Source: an uncultured Prevotella sp. (GTDB lineage: Bacteria > Bacteroidota > Bacteroidia > Bacteroidales > Bacteroidaceae). Taken from it: a stretch of DNA of 15,747 bases. The position numbers and the translations under genes are program-made. The notes beneath the pieces were generated by a model. The model had not been told where the DNA came from. It did no database searches and saw only the letters and a list, made by a program, of their open reading frames with translations. This document shows positions 1-7,435 of the stretch, one piece after another. The stretch is taken from the NCBI GenBank assembly GCA_934219025.1, contig CAKQDG010000050.1, forward strand, positions 1 to 15,747. The letters are read 5' to 3'. Numbering within the stretch: position 1 is the stretch's first letter; the number at the start of each line of letters is the position of its first letter.

Positions 1-530
1 AGATGCTCGTGCAGTCGCATGCCGGATTCCTGCATGTTCTCCCGGCTCTGCCTACAGAATGGAAGGCTGGCGGCGAAGTGAAAGGACTGCGCTCTCGCGG
101 AGGCTTCGTCGTTACGGATATGAAATGGGTAGACGGCAATATCGTGAAACTCACCATAAAGTCTACCGTTGGCGGCAACCTTCGTCTGCGCACGACAACT
201 CCGCTCACTCTTTCAGGCGGCGTAGCCCTTGCTAATGCCACAGGCAGCAACACAAACCCGCTGATGCAGCCTTACGGCACACCAGACCCGATAGTGAAGG
301 ATATGTCGAAGATTCCAGCTACAAAGCTTGCCGACACTTATCTCTATGACATTCCAACACAGGCTGGCGAGGAAATAATGCTTGTGGGCGGTACGACAGG
401 CATCGTAACAATAGCAAATCCAACAGACAATATCATATCAGACAATGCCATATACAATCTCAACGGACAGCGCGTTGGCGATAACTATCATGGCATCGTG
501 GTAACAAAGGGTAGGAAATTCGTAAAATAA
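1..530 (+). CDS. Alpha-L-fucosidase, GH95-type, C-terminal part (5' end outside window)
   Basis: This is the last ~175 residues of an exported glycoside hydrolase; the reading frame is open from the window edge (first full codon at 3), so the start and catalytic (alpha/alpha)6 barrel are missing. The visible beginning (QSHAGFLHVLPALPTEW, then GLRSRGGFVV and a W-x-x-G-x-x-x-x-L-x-I-K-S strand) matches the end of GH95 1,2-alpha-L-fucosidases, which remove terminal fucose from host or plant glycans. The final ~30 residues (IYNLNGQRV…GIVVTKGRKFVK) form the short C-terminal tail common on Prevotella secreted proteins, probably a type IX secretion or surface-sorting signal; the nuclease at 3216-4748 has a similar tail. 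The middle, residues ~85-140, is a linker I do not recognise. Family call rests on the C-terminal motif only; a related GH family with the same C-terminal beta domain is possible. The neighbouring sensor-regulator fits a polysaccharide-utilisation locus. Confidence 0.8.
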   Translation, partial: MLVQSHAGFLHVLPALPTEWKAGGEVKGLRSRGGFVVTDMKWVDGNIVKLTIKSTVGGNLRLRTTTPLTLSGGVALANATGSNTNPLMQPYGTPDPIVKDMSKIPATKLADTYLYDIPTQAGEEIMLVGGTTGIVTIANPTDNIISDNAIYNLNGQRVGDNYHGIVVTKGRKFVK

Positions 531-570
531 CACACCCTGATATATTGAATGGCAAACAGATAAATAAAAA

Positions 571-605
571 AGAATGTCTCAGTAGCAAAAAGACTGAGAC
601 ATTCT
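571..605. terminator. Bidirectional Rho-independent terminator between convergent genes
   Basis: A perfect 13-bp inverted repeat (571-583 AGAATGTCTCAGT, 593-605 its complement) with a 9-nt loop. A T run follows on the + strand (604-611) and an A-rich run precedes it (565-571), so it can end both the fucosidase transcript and, read on the minus strand, the regulator transcript. It lies exactly in the 85-bp gap between the two converging genes. Confidence 0.9.
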
Positions 606-615
606 TTTTTTCGCT

Positions 616-3012
616 TCACTTACCGCTCATTCCGTTTCTCATTTCCGATGGAGTAACGCCCGTGGCTTTCTTGAAACATCGGCTGAAATACTTAGGATCG
701 GAGAAACCGCATCGGTAAGCAATCTCCGAAACATTAAGATTTGTGTCGACCTTGAGCATTTGCCGTGCAGCATCTATTCTGCTTTCAAGAATAAAGTTGT
801 TTGGCGTACAGTCAAGTTCTTTCTTCATCATGACATACAGAGCAGAACGGCTCATACACATCTCCTTAGCTATAGCATCCACATTGAAATCCGCATCTGC
901 CAGATGTTCTCTCACAAGTTCTTCCACCTTTGACTTGAATGCAGAAATCTCGATGGAACCGTCGTTTTTTGCATCTTCAGCATTGCTGTCGCTTGAAATC
1001 ATGTCGCCAAGTCTCACCTTAATATATTCAAGGCTCTCGCCTTTCGACAGTTTCAGTTTCTTTATCTCATTCTCCAGCCGTCGTGTGTAACTGTATGTTT
1101 TAAACACGATGAAAACGGCAAAAATCAAGAGCCCTCCGTAAATCATCCATGCCACGGGTCGCTCGTTGAAATATGGTGTGCGGTTTATCATTACAGATGC
1201 GGCATTGTCTCTCCATATACCGTCGCCGTTGGTTGATTTCACTATGAGCCGGAAGGTTCCTGCCGGAATATTTGTCAGGTTGATGTGGTTTTCCGTGGTA
1301 TACATCCAACGGCTGTCCACTCCCTCAAGCATATAGGCATATTGTATCGGCTCATTCTTGTTGTAGTCGAGGGCGGCAAACGATATGCTCAGGTTTTTCT
1401 CCTCGGGAGAGAGATTGATTTCCGACGAAGCATCGAAGAAAATCTTCGGCGTGAAATTGCTTTTTGTCATTGTTTTATCACTGATGGCAAGTAGTCCTTG
1501 TGTCGTACCGAATAATGTTGTCCCCTTTGCCTTGTCGTATAGCGGTCTAACTTCAGAGAATGAGAATCCGTCGGCAAAGAACGTTTCAGAGAAGTTTGTG
1601 AATGTTCTGTTCTTCGGATTATATTTCATCAGACAATGTTCCGACACGAGCCATATCATGCCATTCTTGTCTTCACACATATTGAGCACCACATCCGAAG
1701 CCATGCCATTGTCGGTGGTAAGAGCGATGAAACCGATGTTTTTTGTTGCTGCCGCCCCGTTTCTTATTATATTCAGTCCGCCGCCATAGGTTGCCGCATA
1801 TATCGTTCCGTCCGTTCCTTGCAGCAGCGCCATCACCTGGTTGTTGCTTATGGCTCTGATGTTGTCGGGTATGCGCTTGTACTGACTGAATACCATTTGC
1901 CGGAGCTGATTATTTATAGTGGAAGCAAGCAAACCGCTGTTGGTGGCAAGCAACAGTGATCCGTCTTTACAAATGAGCATGTCATGCACGAATCTCCCTT
2001 CAGCAGGATATTTCGGCATTGAATTGTCGCAGTTTGCAAATATTGGGCTATCGGCTGTAGGATTCTCTATGATATTCAGTCCGCCGCCGTATGTTCCTAA
2101 AAGAATTCTGCCATAGCGATCTTCGCCTATGGCATAGATGCTGTTGCAGTTTATGCCGTGGCGACCGGTGCCTTTCGTAAAAGATTTCACGGTGAAACCG
2201 CCGTTTTTTGCTTTTGTCAGCCGAAACAGTCCGCTGGGCTTTGTGCCAATCCAAAGTATTCCGCGCGAGTCTTGGAACATTGAATACACATTGGCACCAA
2301 ACCTGACGGGAGTCTTTACAACACTACCGTTTCCGGAAAGATAGCCAACAGCCTTGTTGGTTGGAGAAAAAAGTCTAACGAATCCGTTTTTGTCGGCAAC
2401 GAAAAGAATTCCCTCCTTGTCGCGGAATATCGTGCGGATGAACTCCTCCCCGTCATTGCCGATTTTTTGCGGGCATACCTTGTTTCTTGTGAACGACAAT
2501 CTGTCGAGCCCCCGGTGGGTGTATATCCAAAAGCCGTTCTGTCTGTCCTTAAACAATATTCGTGTTTCCACTCCATGATATTCGGGTAAAGACTCTACAC
2601 ACTGCCTTTGCTGCAGCGTAGGGCGGAAACGGTCGCCAGAGTCTTGTTTTTTTCCTCTTACGGCAATGAATTTCTTTTCATTTACATCAAACAGATAGAA
2701 GCCGTCGGGACATTTGCACAGGATATTGCCGTCTGCCGTTTCGCGTATAAAGAGAATGCGGTTTGAAACAAGCGGACAGTTGTCACCCTGTCTTGCCTTG
2801 AAATTCAGAAAGGTATATCCGTCGTAGCGGCTCAGTCCGTTCCACGAGCTTATCCATATATATCCTTTCTTATCCTGTGTCACGCATGTTATGGTACTTT
2901 GCGGCAGTCCGTCGCTTTCCGTAAAGCGTTGTATGTGTGGCGAGGCAACTGCAGAAACTGCGACTGCCAGAAGCGGCAAAACAATTATACAGATATTTTT
3001 AAGAATCTTCAT
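616..3012 (-). CDS. One-piece membrane sensor-regulator: Reg_prop/Y_Y_Y periplasmic sensor, one TM helix, AraC-type HTH, no kinase
   Basis: 798 residues. An N-terminal signal sequence (1-~24) is followed by a long periplasmic sensor of beta-propeller Reg_prop repeats (e.g. IWISSWNGLSRYDG near 52, ILWIGTKPSGLFRL near 250, two TYGGGLNII blades), a Y_Y_Y domain (~542-612), one transmembrane helix (~619-641), a short charged linker, and an AraC-family DNA-binding domain (~690-798) with both helix-turn-helix units (NVDAIAKEMCMSRSALY and NVSEIAYRCGFSDPKYFSRCFKKATGVTP). Hybrid two-component regulators with this sensor normally run to ~1,300-1,400 residues with histidine kinase, ATPase and receiver domains between TM and HTH; all three are absent, while sensor and HTH read through without a break. 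I infer a membrane-tethered one-component regulator that senses a glycan in the periplasm and binds DNA directly, as proposed for SusR-like proteins. Its target is probably the locus holding the adjacent fucosidase. Internal deletion of a hybrid regulator is the alternative. Confidence 0.88.
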   Translation of the reverse strand: MKILKNICIIVLPLLAVAVSAVASPHIQRFTESDGLPQSTITCVTQDKKGYIWISSWNGLSRYDGYTFLNFKARQGDNCPLVSNRILFIRETADGNILCKCPDGFYLFDVNEKKFIAVRGKKQDSGDRFRPTLQQRQCVESLPEYHGVETRILFKDRQNGFWIYTHRGLDRLSFTRNKVCPQKIGNDGEEFIRTIFRDKEGILFVADKNGFVRLFSPTNKAVGYLSGNGSVVKTPVRFGANVYSMFQDSRGILWIGTKPSGLFRLTKAKNGGFTVKSFTKGTGRHGINCNSIYAIGEDRYGRILLGTYGGGLNIIENPTADSPIFANCDNSMPKYPAEGRFVHDMLICKDGSLLLATNSGLLASTINNQLRQMVFSQYKRIPDNIRAISNNQVMALLQGTDGTIYAATYGGGLNIIRNGAAATKNIGFIALTTDNGMASDVVLNMCEDKNGMIWLVSEHCLMKYNPKNRTFTNFSETFFADGFSFSEVRPLYDKAKGTTLFGTTQGLLAISDKTMTKSNFTPKIFFDASSEINLSPEEKNLSISFAALDYNKNEPIQYAYMLEGVDSRWMYTTENHINLTNIPAGTFRLIVKSTNGDGIWRDNAASVMINRTPYFNERPVAWMIYGGLLIFAVFIVFKTYSYTRRLENEIKKLKLSKGESLEYIKVRLGDMISSDSNAEDAKNDGSIEISAFKSKVEELVREHLADADFNVDAIAKEMCMSRSALYVMMKKELDCTPNNFILESRIDAARQMLKVDTNLNVSEIAYRCGFSDPKYFSRCFKKATGVTPSEMRNGMSGK

Positions 3013-3047
3013 AGGTCAGTTTCAACATATATTTTGCAATAATTATG

Positions 3048-3079
3048 CAAAGATAATGCAAATAGAACGGAGAGCGAAA
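3048..3079 (-). promoter_or_regulatory. Bacteroidetes-type promoter of the sensor-regulator gene, with overlapping palindrome
   Basis: On the minus strand, TATCTTTG (3055-3048) matches the Bacteroidetes -7 consensus TAnnTTTG, and TTTCG (3079-3075) lies 19 bp upstream as a weak -33 element. The -33 element is half of a 13-bp palindrome CGAAATGATTTCG (3075-3087), a possible operator. The start codon is about 30 bp downstream of the expected transcription start. Confidence 0.6.
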
Positions 3080-3143
3080 TGATTTCGTTCATTTCTTATG
3101 GCAAAACAGACGTTAAGAAATTAAAAGACTGACATATAAGCAA

Positions 3144-3185
3144 GAAAGGCTATGGAGACATCAGATTGCCCAACCATAGCCTTTC
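3144..3185 (-). terminator. Probable terminator of the nuclease gene
   Basis: Perfect 12-bp inverted repeat, GAAAGGCTATGG at 3144-3155 and its complement at 3174-3185, with an 18-nt loop, 31 bp past the nuclease stop codon. On the minus strand the stem ends in CCTTTCTTGCTTAT, a weak U-rich tail, so termination may be incomplete. Confidence 0.65.
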
Positions 3186-3215
3186 AGCTTTATTTCGCCG
3201 TTTCCTAATATTTAT

Positions 3216-4748
3216 TTATCTTGCAATTTTCCAAGTCTTGTTGCCTTGTTTCACGACGACGATGCCTTTGTATCCTGCGATTTTGTCGAGGCGACGGCCG
3301 TCGATAGTGAAGAATTCAAAGTCGCAGGCGTCAGAACGCTTCACATTGTCGGCTTTTGCATTGTCGATGGCAGTGGTAAAGCGTTTTCCCATGAGATACA
3401 TCGAGAAGATTTCCCATGTGGATGCGTTATCGGCAGTGCTCTTGTAGTGGAACGCCAACTGTATCTTCTTGCCGGCAAAGTCGGTGAGCGAGATGTTGTC
3501 GGCCGAAACTCTGTTCCAGTTTGTTCCCTCTGGCCATGTTATGCGGTCGAAGATAGAAGTAGTCTGTCCGTCGCAGCGCACCTCCACGCCCACGCAGTCG
3601 GTTATATTGTCGGTTCTGAGATAGTTCAGCGCGTGTGTCATCGACATTGTTGCCGAAGAATAGTTTGTCAGGTCTATCACCGGCGACACGAGATAAGACT
3701 CGGTGGCATTAGCCTTGCCCGAATATCCCGTAGCCTTCCATCCGTATGTGGCATCGTTCTGCCATACGTATGAGAACGGGTTTACCACATCCTCCACTGT
3801 GAAACCGCAAGCATCGCCCTTGAAATTCCATTTATATATGAGTTCTTCCACATCGCCCGGATTTACCGGTGTGTCGTCGCCCGAGTATCTGTCGGTGCAG
3901 ACGGTGTTGCTTGGGTCGAAGGCGCGGTTGATGCTGTCGCCCCAGATGTATTCCATAAGGTTAGGGAAATCCACAAACGGGTTGCGGTTGCCCTGAATCT
4001 TGCTCACGGCATTGTTGCGAGTAATCTCGAGTTGCGTGGGTTTGTCAGCCTTTGCCCACTGGATGAAAAGCTTGTATGCCCATTCCTGCAGAGTGGGATA
4101 GTTGCCCTGTTCAAGAATCTGCTTGGCAGCCGATCCGATCCATGTAAAGTTCTGGTAGCATGTAGCCATATACATGTAGCCGCGGGCGAAGTCGCCTTTC
4201 CACTCGTCGCCCGGCTCCCAGTAGTTCTGTCCGTCGCTGCCCTTTCCCACTTTGGTCATGCCGTTGTCTGCAATATTTGCGTTTTCCACCTTCCCCATCG
4301 GGTAGTTGCTCTTTTTGGTGTTAATTCCGCTCTCGCACGGCATAAGGTTGTAGAGGTCGCAATATGCCTGGTTTTCGGCACCTCCCCACCAGCTTTTGGG
4401 GAAGGAGTGCTCTATGTTCATTCCTGAGCCGGCTTTGCCTTGCGAGGTGCTCTTCACCCACGCGCTCTCAGGAGAGTAGCGGTCGATGAAACGTCCGTCG
4501 CTGGTGCGGTCGGTGAGCCAGAAGCCCCACCATGTGTTGTTGTTTCCCGAGCCGTAGCTCAACACTTTGGCATCTTTGATAATCTCGTAGACGGCATTTT
4601 TCAGTGCCGCCCCGTTTTTGCCTTTCAGCGAATCGTAGTAGCCTTCGGGGATTTGAGTCCGGTTGGTGTTGCTTTGTGCCAGGAGGTTAATGCTGCTGCA
4701 AACCGCGAGCATACAGACAATAATCCTGCTAAATAAGTTTTTCTCCAT
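3216..4748 (-). CDS. Secreted endonuclease I family nuclease with lectin-like domain and sorting tail
   Basis: 510 residues. A signal peptide (1-~25, ending LLAQ) leads into an endonuclease I domain (~35-265; EndA/Bsn family, His-Me-finger type). The signature is NIEHSFPKSWWGG with the expected catalytic His at 114, followed by a conserved CDLYNLMP block and an N-rich segment (INTKKSNYPMG). Family members cut DNA and sometimes RNA without sequence specificity outside the cytoplasm, here probably for phosphate or nucleotide scavenging or clearing extracellular DNA. Residues ~305-455 form a beta-sandwich like the choice-of-anchor-J/CUB-like modules that often follow this nuclease in Bacteroidetes. 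The end (FFTIDGRRLDKIAGYKGIVVVKQGNK…) is a short sorting tail like that of the fucosidase at the left edge, so both probably leave by the same route. It is monocistronic, with its own promoter and terminator. DNA versus RNA preference cannot be told from sequence. Confidence 0.88.
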   Translation of the reverse strand: MEKNLFSRIIVCMLAVCSSINLLAQSNTNRTQIPEGYYDSLKGKNGAALKNAVYEIIKDAKVLSYGSGNNNTWWGFWLTDRTSDGRFIDRYSPESAWVKSTSQGKAGSGMNIEHSFPKSWWGGAENQAYCDLYNLMPCESGINTKKSNYPMGKVENANIADNGMTKVGKGSDGQNYWEPGDEWKGDFARGYMYMATCYQNFTWIGSAAKQILEQGNYPTLQEWAYKLFIQWAKADKPTQLEITRNNAVSKIQGNRNPFVDFPNLMEYIWGDSINRAFDPSNTVCTDRYSGDDTPVNPGDVEELIYKWNFKGDACGFTVEDVVNPFSYVWQNDATYGWKATGYSGKANATESYLVSPVIDLTNYSSATMSMTHALNYLRTDNITDCVGVEVRCDGQTTSIFDRITWPEGTNWNRVSADNISLTDFAGKKIQLAFHYKSTADNASTWEIFSMYLMGKRFTTAIDNAKADNVKRSDACDFEFFTIDGRRLDKIAGYKGIVVVKQGNKTWKIAR

Positions 4749-4803
4749 AGTTTTATGTATTATTATTTGTCTTCGCCTGTGCGAAATGCCAAAAAAAACA
4801 TTT

Positions 4804-4842
4804 CAGTCCGCCCCATTTTTCTGTTGAATATGGAGCGGACTG
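4804..4842 (-). terminator. Terminator or attenuator hairpin overlapping the nuclease transcription start
   Basis: A 13-bp inverted repeat, arms 4804-4816 and 4830-4842, loop 13 nt. The one non-matching position becomes a G-U pair in minus-strand RNA. On that strand the stem is followed after 5 nt by eight T (4798-4791), consistent with a terminator for the GH25 transcript coming from 4937. It starts right below the nuclease -7 element, so it may also affect nuclease transcription. Confidence 0.6.
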
Positions 4843-4873
4843 CAAATATACTAACCTTTTTTATACGTTCAAA
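4843..4873 (-). promoter_or_regulatory. Consensus Bacteroidetes promoter of the nuclease gene
   Basis: Minus strand: TTTG (4873-4870), 19-bp spacer, TATATTTG (4850-4843), an exact match to the Bacteroidetes primary-sigma consensus TTTG-N19-TAnnTTTG. The leader to the ATG at 4748 is about 90 nt and contains a second small hairpin (TTCGC/GCGAA, 4772-4785). Confidence 0.85.
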
Positions 4874-4936
4874 GTCTTTTGTGTTATAATTCTCTTACAT
4901 TGCCACGATATGGGATAAAACTACAAATTTCTCCCC

Positions 4937-6118
4937 CTATCTCGTTCTCTGCATAAACTCCTCAAACTGCTCCTTGTATCCGTTGAACACGTTGATGTCC
5001 ACCTCGCCGTGTATGCCGCGCACCCGTCCGTATGGCGTCAGCTGCCAGAAGGCAAGGCGAATGTCGGGGCGATACTGCCCGTAGCGGGCAATCCAGATGG
5101 GGTAATTCTCCTTTATGTCGGGAGCCAGTGGCAGATATTTGTTCACGAAGCCCTGACCTACATAGAGCACGGGCTTCATCCCCGTGGCACGATGCACGAT
5201 GCGGAGCCATGTTCTCACCTTACTGAACATTCCGCCTACGCCGCCCATCTGTGCCACTTGCTTCTTGTCTGGCTCAAGGTCGAGCACCGGTGGCAGGTCG
5301 CCGCTGCCAAAGCGAGAGTGTTTCAGGAAGAAGTATGCCTGCTGCGCGGCGCTGCTCCTTGCCGAGAAGAAATGGTAGGCTCCGGTTTTGAATCCGTGTG
5401 CCCGCGACTGGCGGTAGTCGGCATGGAAGTATTTGTTTCTTACCGTTGTTCCTTCGGTGGATTTTATATATATAAAGGAGATGCGGTAGTCCACGCTGCC
5501 GCCGTTTGCTGCCCCGAGATATGCAATGCGCAGTCTTGACCAGTCGATGCCGTATTTCTTGCGCCCAATCTCGTGCTGATATTTAGAGAGGTCGATGCCG
5601 TAGATGCGGTCGGAGGCATGTAGCATGCGCTCACCGCGATAGCGGTCGGAGCGCCAGTCGCCGGCTTTCACTTTTCCGCTCTCTGCCACTCCGCATCCAA
5701 AGCCGTTGCGCCGGTCGGCAGTCCATTGTCCGGTGTAGAAGGAGCCGTCTGCTGCCGTCCATGTGCCGTGGCCTTCGGCAAGGAGCTGCCGGCTGAACTC
5801 TCCGTGGTATGTGCCGAGAGAGTCGCGCCGTGTTCCGCTCACGATAGTGTCGGCATGCCATAGGGCCGTAATCCGTCTGCCGAGCGAGTCGGTTATCGTT
5901 CCGTATCCGTCGCGCTTCCCGTTTTTCCATTCACCGCAGTACACGGTGCTGTCGCCCAGGCTCAACACGCCGTAGCCATTGCGCTTTCCGTTCAGCATTT
6001 CGCCGCGATAGCAGTATTCGCCACTGTATGTGGTAGTGGTGTCAGTTTCTCCGCTGCTACACGAAACAAGGGCGAAGATAGATAGCATATAAAATAAAGC
6101 AACACGTATTTTTTTCAT
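4937..6118 (-). CDS. Lipoprotein with MORN repeats and a GH25 muramidase domain
   Basis: 393 residues. A lipoprotein signal peptide ends in LVSC (lipidated Cys20). Residues ~36-150 carry four MORN-like repeats (YRGEMLNGKRNGYG near 38, YCGEWKNGKRDGYG near 60, YHGEF… near 104, YTGQW…NGFG near 128). Residues ~172-390 are a GH25 (Chalaropsis-type) lysozyme domain: YGIDLSKYQ with Asp176, YIKSTEG with Glu222, GAYHFFS, PPVLDLEP with the catalytic pair Asp280/Glu282, IARYG, and a closing FWQLTPYG…GEVDINVF with Asp374. GH25 enzymes cleave the beta-1,4 bond between MurNAc and GlcNAc; all expected acidic residues are present, so it should be active. It is probably tethered in the periplasm or on the outer membrane. 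Its start overlaps the stop of the upstream gene by 4 bp (ATGA), so the two are translationally coupled. The MORN part may bind lipid or protein; its role here is unknown. Confidence 0.88.
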   Translation of the reverse strand: MKKIRVALFYMLSIFALVSCSSGETDTTTTYSGEYCYRGEMLNGKRNGYGVLSLGDSTVYCGEWKNGKRDGYGTITDSLGRRITALWHADTIVSGTRRDSLGTYHGEFSRQLLAEGHGTWTAADGSFYTGQWTADRRNGFGCGVAESGKVKAGDWRSDRYRGERMLHASDRIYGIDLSKYQHEIGRKKYGIDWSRLRIAYLGAANGGSVDYRISFIYIKSTEGTTVRNKYFHADYRQSRAHGFKTGAYHFFSARSSAAQQAYFFLKHSRFGSGDLPPVLDLEPDKKQVAQMGGVGGMFSKVRTWLRIVHRATGMKPVLYVGQGFVNKYLPLAPDIKENYPIWIARYGQYRPDIRLAFWQLTPYGRVRGIHGEVDINVFNGYKEQFEEFMQRTR

Positions 6119-7128
6119 CTCATTATCCCTCCGTTGTGGTTTATTCCGATGAAGTATCCGTTGCGGTTAAACAGCGGGGCGCCTTCCGGGGCGAGCAGTT
6201 CGGGTATGTCGTGAGTTTCCGTTGATGTGGCCCTTCCCCGGAACACGTTGGGCTTTTGTGTTGCAGCCTTCTCCGAGCATCCGTTGTTAAGGCCGAAGAT
6301 TCCGGCAGCGGTTATGCTGTCTCCCTTTTCGGGAATGAGCACGAAGTATCTTTTTATCTGATATATGCTGCAGGCATCCTCCGGCATGAACCCGTCGCAG
6401 GTTTTGAGAACCATTGTTCCCTTTGCCCATTTTTTCGTCTCGTTGGCAATCTCCTGGCAACTTATCTTGCCTGTCTTGTTTTTTGTTGTGGGATACAGCA
6501 GTGTGTAGTATCTGTTTTTCCTTATTTTCAGCCCCTTTCCGCCTTTCAACCGCTCAAGAATCTCTATGCCGCGCTCCAGTCTTTCGCGGTTTTTCCGGTT
6601 GTTTTCGGCATAGTCTGCCATGGTGTTGTATCCCTCGTCTTTCACACTGTGGGTGTTTAGATAATATTCAAGTTCGTCCTGTTTTTTCCTTTCTTTCTTC
6701 ACAGTTTCCCTTGCCTTGGCGAGCGTTTTTTCTATTGTCGCGCCGATATTGGCATTGGCGGCGGCAAGCATGTCTTTTTCGCCGTAGAAGGGGTCTACGG
6801 TGAGTATCCGTCCGCCACACGACGGCATGAATGTCCATCTGTTTATCCAGCATCCGCACACCATCGCCTTGCGCTCCGTGTCGCTGTCCACCTGTTCTTT
6901 CACTATGTCGAGCGTGGTGTCGTTAGTTATGTCGTTGCACACAGCCACTACCTTGCCGCTGCGCGTGATTTCGTAGTATTCCCTACATTCTATCAGCGTT
7001 ACGCTGCGCCTCATCCTGTCGTAATTGGCCGGCAGGAGCGAAGGCACGACTATAAAGGCTATCGCAGCCAGTACAACTGCCGTAACAGCCAGCAGAATTA
7101 TCTTTTTCCGCGTCAGTTTCGTTTTCAT
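6115..7128 (-). CDS. Membrane-anchored protein with a trypsin-like fold lacking catalytic residues (inferred); partner of the MORN-GH25 gene
   Basis: 337 residues, no family recognised with certainty. One N-terminal transmembrane helix (~9-31) after a KTKLTRKK cytoplasmic start predicts a type II anchor with the rest in the periplasm. Residues ~41-115 (SVTLIECREYYEITRSG…GCWIN…GGRILTVDPF) read like the N-terminal half of Bacteroidetes trypsin-like proteases, where the last segment would be ILTNAHV; Pro113 stands at the catalytic His position. Near the C-terminus APEGAPLFNRNGYFIGI (313-329) resembles GDSGGPLFN.xGxVVGI, with Glu315 in place of Ser. Between them (~125-200) is a charged, probably coiled-coil helix. 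Nine cysteines lie outside the membrane. If the alignment is right this is a pseudo-protease, perhaps a binding or scaffold protein for the muramidase made from the same mRNA. The gene is complete with a good promoter. Existence of the gene is secure; the fold is inference. Confidence 0.8.
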   Translation of the reverse strand: MKTKLTRKKIILLAVTAVVLAAIAFIVVPSLLPANYDRMRRSVTLIECREYYEITRSGKVVAVCNDITNDTTLDIVKEQVDSDTERKAMVCGCWINRWTFMPSCGGRILTVDPFYGEKDMLAAANANIGATIEKTLAKARETVKKERKKQDELEYYLNTHSVKDEGYNTMADYAENNRKNRERLERGIEILERLKGGKGLKIRKNRYYTLLYPTTKNKTGKISCQEIANETKKWAKGTMVLKTCDGFMPEDACSIYQIKRYFVLIPEKGDSITAAGIFGLNNGCSEKAATQKPNVFRGRATSTETHDIPELLAPEGAPLFNRNGYFIGINHNGGIMR

Positions 7129-7233
7129 ATTTGTTTTCCTCTGCCTTTTGTATTGTTCTCAGTCTCATCTTCCGAGCTTACAGAGATTCGTTGTCTCCTA
7201 TTCTTGAAGATAAGCCTGTACTTATTAGAATTG

Positions 7234-7265
7234 CAAAGATAAACATATTCGCCGACACCTGTCAA
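7234..7265 (-). promoter_or_regulatory. Promoter of the pseudo-protease/GH25 pair
   Basis: Minus strand TTGAC (7265-7261), 19-bp spacer, TATCTTTG (7241-7234), a good Bacteroidetes-type promoter. It leaves a ~100-nt leader before the ATG at 7128. There is no promoter inside the overlapping gene pair, so both should be transcribed from here. Confidence 0.75.
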
Positions 7266-7435
7266 TTAAAATGAGTTAAATATCTAATGAGCCATAAAAG
7301 AGTGTTCTATTTGTCGCTTTTATGCATATATACAAAGCCGTTAAGGATAAAAATACATCCGCAACGAGCAATACAGTTCACAAAGCACTGATTATCAGTA
7401 ATTAATCCACAACACAAAACTGTATACGTTTTATG

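Noticed and set aside
5009..5539. + strand open frame of 176 codons inside the GH25 gene
   Set aside because: Antisense to a muramidase domain with all catalytic residues in place; no domain in its own translation.
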